9,321 nt of DNA. Source: an uncultured Bacilli bacterium. GTDB taxonomy: Bacteria; Bacillota_I; Bacilli_A; RF39; UBA660. The position numbers and the translations under genes were made by a program. The DNA is taken from positions 1-9,321 of the forward strand of contig CANRGI010000039.1 in NCBI GenBank assembly GCA_947630095.1, in the 5' to 3' direction. Below, piece after piece: positions 5,969 to 9,321 of the stretch (the stretch's first letter is position 1; every line of letters starts with the position of its first letter). The notes under the pieces are model-generated. The model did not search any database. It was not told the origin of the DNA and saw only the letters and a program-made list of their open reading frames with translations.

Positions 5969-6462
5969 ATATCTTTATCTTTATGAGGTTCTACCCTACT
6001 TAAATCTAAATAATCTTGTTGTCTTAAGGCTTCATATATTACTATAGCAACTGTATTACTTACATTTAATGCCCTTACATCTTCACTCATTGGTATTCTT
6101 ATACATTTATCTAAATGTTTTTTTAATATACTTAGTGGTATACCAGTAGACTCTTTACCAAAGACAAAATATATATTTTCATTTTTATCTGAATAATCAA
6201 AACTACTATGAGGTTTCTTACCATATCTAGTTAAAAAGTAATAAGTTCCTTTATTCTTCTCAAAAAATTCTTCTATATTATCATATAAAGTATAATCACA
6301 TTTATCTATATAATTAACCCCACATCTTTTAACATATTTATCTTCTAAACTAAAACCTAGTGGCTTTATTAAATGAAGTTTAGTATGTGTTGCAACACAA
6401 GTCCTCATAATATTCCCAGTATTCGCAGGTATTTCAGGCTCGAATAATACTATATTTAACAT
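5950..6462 (-). CDS. trmL: tRNA (cytidine(34)-2'-O)-methyltransferase TrmL
   Basis: A SPOUT-class methyltransferase of 170 residues. The family uses S-adenosylmethionine to 2'-O-methylate the wobble nucleotide (C34 or modified U34) of the two leucine tRNAs that read UUR codons. Motifs seen are EPEIPANTGNIMRTC (8-22, with Asn17 and Arg20), FGKESTGIP (101-109, the motif 2 knot loop) and IPMSEDVRALNVSNTVAIVIYEALRQ (123-148 in total, motif 3 of the deep trefoil knot). The length is close to the usual 155-170, with a short charged tail (VEPHKDKDIIEKEG). The ATG at 6462 overlaps the pnp stop codon as TAATG, with GAAAGGA (6471-6477) inside the end of pnp, so translation is probably coupled to pnp. 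UUA is a frequent leucine codon in this AT-rich genome, so modifying the tRNAs that read it is a fitting role. The transcript ends at the hairpin at 5934-5968. Confidence 0.94.
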   Translation of the reverse strand: MLNIVLFEPEIPANTGNIMRTCVATHTKLHLIKPLGFSLEDKYVKRCGVNYIDKCDYTLYDNIEEFFEKNKGTYYFLTRYGKKPHSSFDYSDKNENIYFVFGKESTGIPLSILKKHLDKCIRIPMSEDVRALNVSNTVAIVIYEALRQQDYLDLSRVEPHKDKDIIEKEG

Positions 6463-8597
6463 TATTCGTTTCCTTTCTTCATTAATGCTTCTTTTCTTGA
6501 TAAATTAAGTTTACCTCTCTTATCAAAACCAGTTGCTTTTACTACAATTTCGTCTCCTACACGAACTACATCACTTGTTTTATCTACGTGTTTTAAATCA
6601 AGTTGACTAACGTGTACCATACCTTCACAACCAGGCCATAATTCTACAAAACAACCAAAGTCTTCAACACGAGTAACCTTACCTGTATAAATTTCTCCTA
6701 TTTTAACTTCTTTAACTATATCTTGTATCATATCAAGTGCTTTATCTATAACTTCATAACTAGTATGATACGCGATTACTCTTCCATCGTCTTCTATATC
6801 TATCTTAACTGCATCTTTATGATTAACTGTAGGCACATTAGAACTTTCTAATATAATCTTAGTTATCATTTCTCCACCACGCCCGATTACATCTTTTATC
6901 TTATCAGGGTCTATTTGTATAGTCTTAATCTTAGGTGCATAAGGACTTAACTCACTTCTAGGCGCACTTATAGTTTCTTCCATTAAATCTAATATTTTCA
7001 TTCTTGCCTTCTTTGCTTGAGCAAGACTTTCTTCTAGTATATTAGGTGTTATTCCTTTAATTTTTATATCCATTTGTAAAGCAGTAATTCCTTCTCTAGT
7101 ACCTGCCACTTTAAAGTCCATATCTCCCATATGGTCTTCAAGACCTTGTATATCAGTTAGAATAGTATATTTATCCCCTTTAGTTATAAGACCCATAGCA
7201 ATACCCGCAACTGGGGCTTTTATAGGTACACCTGCTGCCATTAAAGACATACACCCAGCACATATAGATGCTTGACTAGAAGAACCATTACTTTCTAATA
7301 CTTCACTTACAACTCTAACTGTATAAGGAAACTCTTCTTCACTAGGCATCACTTGTAGTAATGCTCTTTCTGCTAAGGCCCCGTGCCCTATCTCTCTTCT
7401 TCCAGGAGAACCATATCTTCCAGTTTCTCCTACACTAAAAGCAGGAAAATTATAATGGAACATAAATCTTTTAGCATCTTCTATACCTAGTCCATCTAAT
7501 ATTTGATGTTCCCCTAAAGCACCTAAAGTAGTAATTCCAAGTGCTTGAGTTTGCCCTCTTGTAAATAAAGCACTCCCGTGAGTTCTAGGAAGTAAATCAA
7601 CACTAGCACTTAATGGTCTAATCTCGTCCATTGCACGTCCATCAGGTCTTATCTTTTCTTCTGTTATTAATCTTCTTACTTCCTCTGCTTCTATATTATC
7701 TGCTATCTTCTTAACTTGTTTTAATTCTTCTTCTAAAGTTTCACTATCACCATGTGCTTCTTCGTAATCACTTACTGCCCTTTCTTTAAGTTCGTCTATT
7801 TTAGCATACTTTTCTAATTTATCTTTTATTTGAATAGCATCTAACATATCACTTTTTATATTATTTTCTACTTCATTAACTATATTTTCGTCTAACTTAG
7901 CAAGTTCTACTTCTATCTTAGGTAACCCTATTTCTTTTATTATATTTTCTTGTATTTCACATAATATCTTTATATGTTCATGCCCAAATAAAAGAGCTTC
8001 AAGCATATCTTCTTCGCTTACTTCCTTACTTCCACTTTCAACCATATTTATAGCATTTTTAGTACCCGCTACTGTCAAGTTAATTGTACTCTTTTCCATT
8101 TCCTCAACACTAGGATTAATCTTTAATTCCCCATCTATTTTACCTACAATAACCCCACTTACTGGTCCATCAAATGGAATATTAGAAATTCCAAGTGCTA
8201 AACTAGAACCAAATAAAGCAGTCATTTCTGGTGTATAATCATTATCAACACTAAGTACTGTATTAACTACTTGTACTTCATTTCTAAAATTCTCGTCAAA
8301 CATAGGTCTAATAGGTCTATCGATAACTCTAGCAGTTAATGTAGCAGCATCACTAGGCCTACCTTCTCTTTTTATAAAACCACCTGGAATTTTACCAACA
8401 GAATAAAGTTTTTCTTGATAAAGAACTGTCAAAGGAAAAAAATCAGCAGTACTTACATTATTACTCATAACAGCAGTAGATAATATTACTGTATCTTCAT
8501 ATCTAACTAAAACAGCACCTCCTGCTTGTTTTGCTAACTCTCCACTTTCTATAACTAATTTTTTACCTAAAAATTCATATTCAAATACTCTTTTCAT
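6462..8597 (-). CDS. pnp: Polyribonucleotide nucleotidyltransferase (PNPase)
   Basis: A 3'-5' phosphorolytic exoribonuclease that degrades mRNA to nucleoside diphosphates and can add tails in reverse. At 711 residues it is full length (the family is usually about 700). Domain order: first RNase PH-like core (about 1-225, with GGFIKREGRPSD at 72-83), the all-helical linker (about 240-305), the second, catalytic RNase PH core (about 310-545, with FSVGETGRYGSPGRREIGHG at 387-406, SNGSSSQAS at 436-444 and DHMGDMDFK with the metal-binding Asp488 and Asp494), a KH domain (about 555-615, GRGG loop at 572-575) and an S1 RNA-binding domain (about 632-705). It acts as a cytosolic trimer. The start at 8597 has AAAGAGGT (8603-8610) 5 nt upstream. 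It lies between rpsO and trmL; the rpsO-pnp pair is conserved across bacteria. The hairpin between rpsO and pnp can set relative expression. Confidence 0.98.
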   Translation of the reverse strand: MKRVFEYEFLGKKLVIESGELAKQAGGAVLVRYEDTVILSTAVMSNNVSTADFFPLTVLYQEKLYSVGKIPGGFIKREGRPSDAATLTARVIDRPIRPMFDENFRNEVQVVNTVLSVDNDYTPEMTALFGSSLALGISNIPFDGPVSGVIVGKIDGELKINPSVEEMEKSTINLTVAGTKNAINMVESGSKEVSEEDMLEALLFGHEHIKILCEIQENIIKEIGLPKIEVELAKLDENIVNEVENNIKSDMLDAIQIKDKLEKYAKIDELKERAVSDYEEAHGDSETLEEELKQVKKIADNIEAEEVRRLITEEKIRPDGRAMDEIRPLSASVDLLPRTHGSALFTRGQTQALGITTLGALGEHQILDGLGIEDAKRFMFHYNFPAFSVGETGRYGSPGRREIGHGALAERALLQVMPSEEEFPYTVRVVSEVLESNGSSSQASICAGCMSLMAAGVPIKAPVAGIAMGLITKGDKYTILTDIQGLEDHMGDMDFKVAGTREGITALQMDIKIKGITPNILEESLAQAKKARMKILDLMEETISAPRSELSPYAPKIKTIQIDPDKIKDVIGRGGEMITKIILESSNVPTVNHKDAVKIDIEDDGRVIAYHTSYEVIDKALDMIQDIVKEVKIGEIYTGKVTRVEDFGCFVELWPGCEGMVHVSQLDLKHVDKTSDVVRVGDEIVVKATGFDKRGKLNLSRKEALMKKGNE

Positions 8598-8620
8598 ATA
8601 TTACCTCTTTCATATCTTAC

Positions 8621-8653
8621 AAAAATGAAAATAAGACACTTAAAATAAGTGCC
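8621..8653 (-). terminator. Hairpin with T-rich tail between rpsO and pnp (partial terminator or processing site)
   Basis: On the minus strand GGCACTTA (8653-8646) pairs with TAAGTGTC (8642-8635) over a TTT loop, 8 bp with one G-T pair. The T-rich tail TTATTTTCATTTTTG follows. The stem begins within the rpsO stop codon. The interrupted T-run suggests partial termination so that some transcripts continue into pnp, for which I see no good promoter of its own. In other bacteria this junction also holds nuclease cleavage sites that matter for pnp control. Confidence 0.7.
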
Positions 8654-8922
8654 TACTTTCTTAAATTTAATTTTTCTATTAACTCACGATATCTTACAAC
8701 ATCAGTACGTTTTAAATAGTCTAATAAATTTCTTCTTCTACCAACTTTTTGTTGTAAACCTCTTTTAGAGTGGAAATCGTGAATGTGTTCTTTTAAATGT
8801 TCAGTTAAAGTAGTAATTTCTTCAGTTAAAATAGCAACTTGAACTTCAACACTTCCTGTATCATTTTCCCCTCTACCATACTTTTTAACTATTTCACTTT
8901 TCTTTTCTTTAGTTAATGCCAT
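8653..8922 (-). CDS. rpsO: 30S ribosomal protein S15
   Basis: A primary 16S rRNA-binding protein that joins early in assembly of the small-subunit platform and contributes to bridges with the large subunit. The 89-residue length is exactly standard, and the family signature is clear: DTGSVEVQVAILT (21-33), LTEHLKEHIHDFHSKRGLQ (39-57), VGRRRNLLDYLK (60-71). The ATG at 8922 has a good AAAGGAG 8 nt upstream; an in-frame ATG at 8940 would add six residues but overlaps that ribosome binding site and breaks the conserved MALTKEKK start. It has its own promoter and a leader of about 80 nt. It is followed by the hairpin before pnp. Confidence 0.98.
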   Translation of the reverse strand: MALTKEKKSEIVKKYGRGENDTGSVEVQVAILTEEITTLTEHLKEHIHDFHSKRGLQQKVGRRRNLLDYLKRTDVVRYRELIEKLNLRK

Positions 8923-8930
8923 TATTATTT

Positions 8931-8937
8931 CTCCTTT
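8931..8937 (-). promoter_or_regulatory. rpsO: Ribosome binding site that fixes the rpsO start
   Basis: AAAGGAG on the minus strand, 8 nt before the ATG at 8922. It overlaps the codons after the alternative in-frame ATG at 8940, which makes that earlier start unlikely. Confidence 0.85.
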
Positions 8938-8962
8938 CATTATTTATCCGTTATAACCTAGT

Positions 8963-8981
8963 AAAAAGTCGGAGACTTCTT
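8963..8981 (-). promoter_or_regulatory. Hairpin in the rpsO leader
   Basis: AAGAAGTC (8981-8974) pairs with GACTTTTT (8970-8963) around a TCC triloop, 8 bp with one G-U. It lies about 25 nt upstream of the rpsO ribosome binding site in the predicted leader. S15 is known to repress its own mRNA through structured leaders in several bacterial groups, so an autoregulatory element is plausible. The T-run in the 3' arm could also give weak attenuation. I cannot match it to a described S15 leader class. Confidence 0.5.
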
Positions 8982-9007
8982 AAAACCAAGAAATAACTTA
9001 CCATTTA

Positions 9008-9036
9008 ATTATATGATATAATTTACCAAAAATCAA
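9008..9036 (-). promoter_or_regulatory. Promoter of the rpsO-pnp-trmL operon
   Basis: TTGATT (-35, 9036-9031) and a perfect TATAAT (-10, 9013-9008) with a 17-nt spacer; predicted start near 9001. An A/T-rich run (AAAAAAAG on the minus strand) directly precedes the -35. It sits just after the terminator of the upstream gene, so the operon is insulated. Confidence 0.82.
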
Positions 9037-9056
9037 CTTTTTTTGCTTATTTTGCC

Positions 9057-9090
9057 AAAAAAATATAGACACCATTTAATGTCTATATTT
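9057..9090 (-). terminator. Rho-independent terminator of the gene at the right edge
   Basis: AAATATAGACA (9090-9080) and TGTCTATATTT (9071-9061) form a perfect 11-bp stem around an 8-nt loop, followed by a T-run reaching 9057. It begins 7 nt after the stop codon of the edge gene and precedes the rpsO promoter. Confidence 0.88.
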
Positions 9091-9097
9091 AATTAAT

Positions 9098-9321
9098 CTA
9101 ATTTTGACTATCATTATCATTATTATCATTTAATATAAATGATGCTGAATACCCACTAGGTTTTTCTTCTTCCATTTCTTCTAAAGTATCTTCTGTATCG
9201 TCTTCAATTGGTTGCACGTCTTGAACAGGCGCTTCCATACTAGCAGGTTCACTTGGAACTACAGGTGTTTCTATATTATTATTCATATTTATTGGTTCAA
9301 TTGGAGTTACCTCTGGTGCTA
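9098..9321 (-). CDS. C-terminal tail of an unidentified protein, acidic and proline-rich (partial)
   Basis: The frame is open to the window edge, so this is the last 73 residues of a longer protein, not a 62-residue gene starting at the ATG at 9286. That ATG has no ribosome binding site, and the upstream codons read APEVTPIEPIN in frame. The tail has a Pro/Glu/Val-rich part (ETPVVPSEPASMEAPVQDVQ), an acidic cluster (EDDTEDTLEEMEEE) and a polar Asn/Asp-rich end (ILNDNNDNDSQN). It appears intrinsically disordered, with no membrane segment. Such tails occur on surface, cell-division and regulatory proteins; the folded domain that would identify it lies outside the window. The stop is TAG, followed at once by the terminator. 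Confidence 0.75.
   Translation of the reverse strand, partial: APEVTPIEPINMNNNIETPVVPSEPASMEAPVQDVQPIEDDTEDTLEEMEEEKPSGYSASFILNDNNDNDSQN

Noticed and set aside
1..9321. Alternative genetic code with TGA as tryptophan, suggested by the absence of TGA stops
   Set aside because: All nine stops seen are TAA or TAG, but the tryptophan codons checked in five genes are TGG and no frame needs TGA read-through. Avoidance of TGA is ordinary in such AT-rich DNA.
1..9321. CRISPR array, insertion sequence, tRNA, toxin-antitoxin pair or defence island
   Set aside because: I saw no repeat-spacer pattern, transposase, tRNA cloverleaf or toxin partner. The lone XRE gene has no adjacent toxin, since its neighbours are trmL and a divergent membrane operon.

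Overview
The window is very AT-rich, with mostly A/T-ending codons and strong AGGAGG-type ribosome binding sites. It has compact minus-strand operons and the rpsO-pnp order, which points to a low-GC Bacillota (Firmicutes) genome. The first codons of a bile salt hydrolase-like protein at the left edge suggest a gut resident, possibly an uncultured Bacilli or Clostridia lineage. The sequence does not resolve the genus. Every stop codon used is TAA or TAG, and the tryptophan codons I checked are TGG, so I see no sign of a reassigned code.

All genes but one lie on the minus strand, so transcription runs from high to low coordinates. Right block (9321 to 5950): the acidic, proline-rich C-terminus of a protein cut by the window edge, closed by a strong terminator; then rpsO with its own promoter and a structured leader; a hairpin with a T-rich tail (partial terminator or processing site); pnp; and trmL, whose ATG overlaps the pnp stop codon. 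This is a housekeeping translation and RNA-turnover operon.

Middle (5950 to 5436): a small plus-strand XRE-family regulator converges on trmL at a shared bidirectional terminator. It diverges from the next operon across an intergenic region of about 250 bp that holds nested inverted repeats.

Left block (5435 to 1): a single-pass membrane protein of unknown function and a membrane-anchored glycerophosphodiester phosphodiesterase form one operon. They are followed by an unrecognised 236-residue cytosolic protein and a MATE transporter fused to a cytidylate-kinase-like domain, each with its own consensus promoter. Last comes the start of a choloylglycine hydrolase-family gene that runs off the window. 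The theme of the left block is membrane and envelope: lipid headgroup turnover, efflux, and bile-acid handling.

The items most worth a second look are the MATE-kinase fusion placed directly upstream of the bile salt hydrolase-like gene, the operator-like inverted repeat in its leader, and the nested palindromes ahead of the XRE gene. I do not see a clearly new multi-gene system such as a defence island, CRISPR array or transposon.
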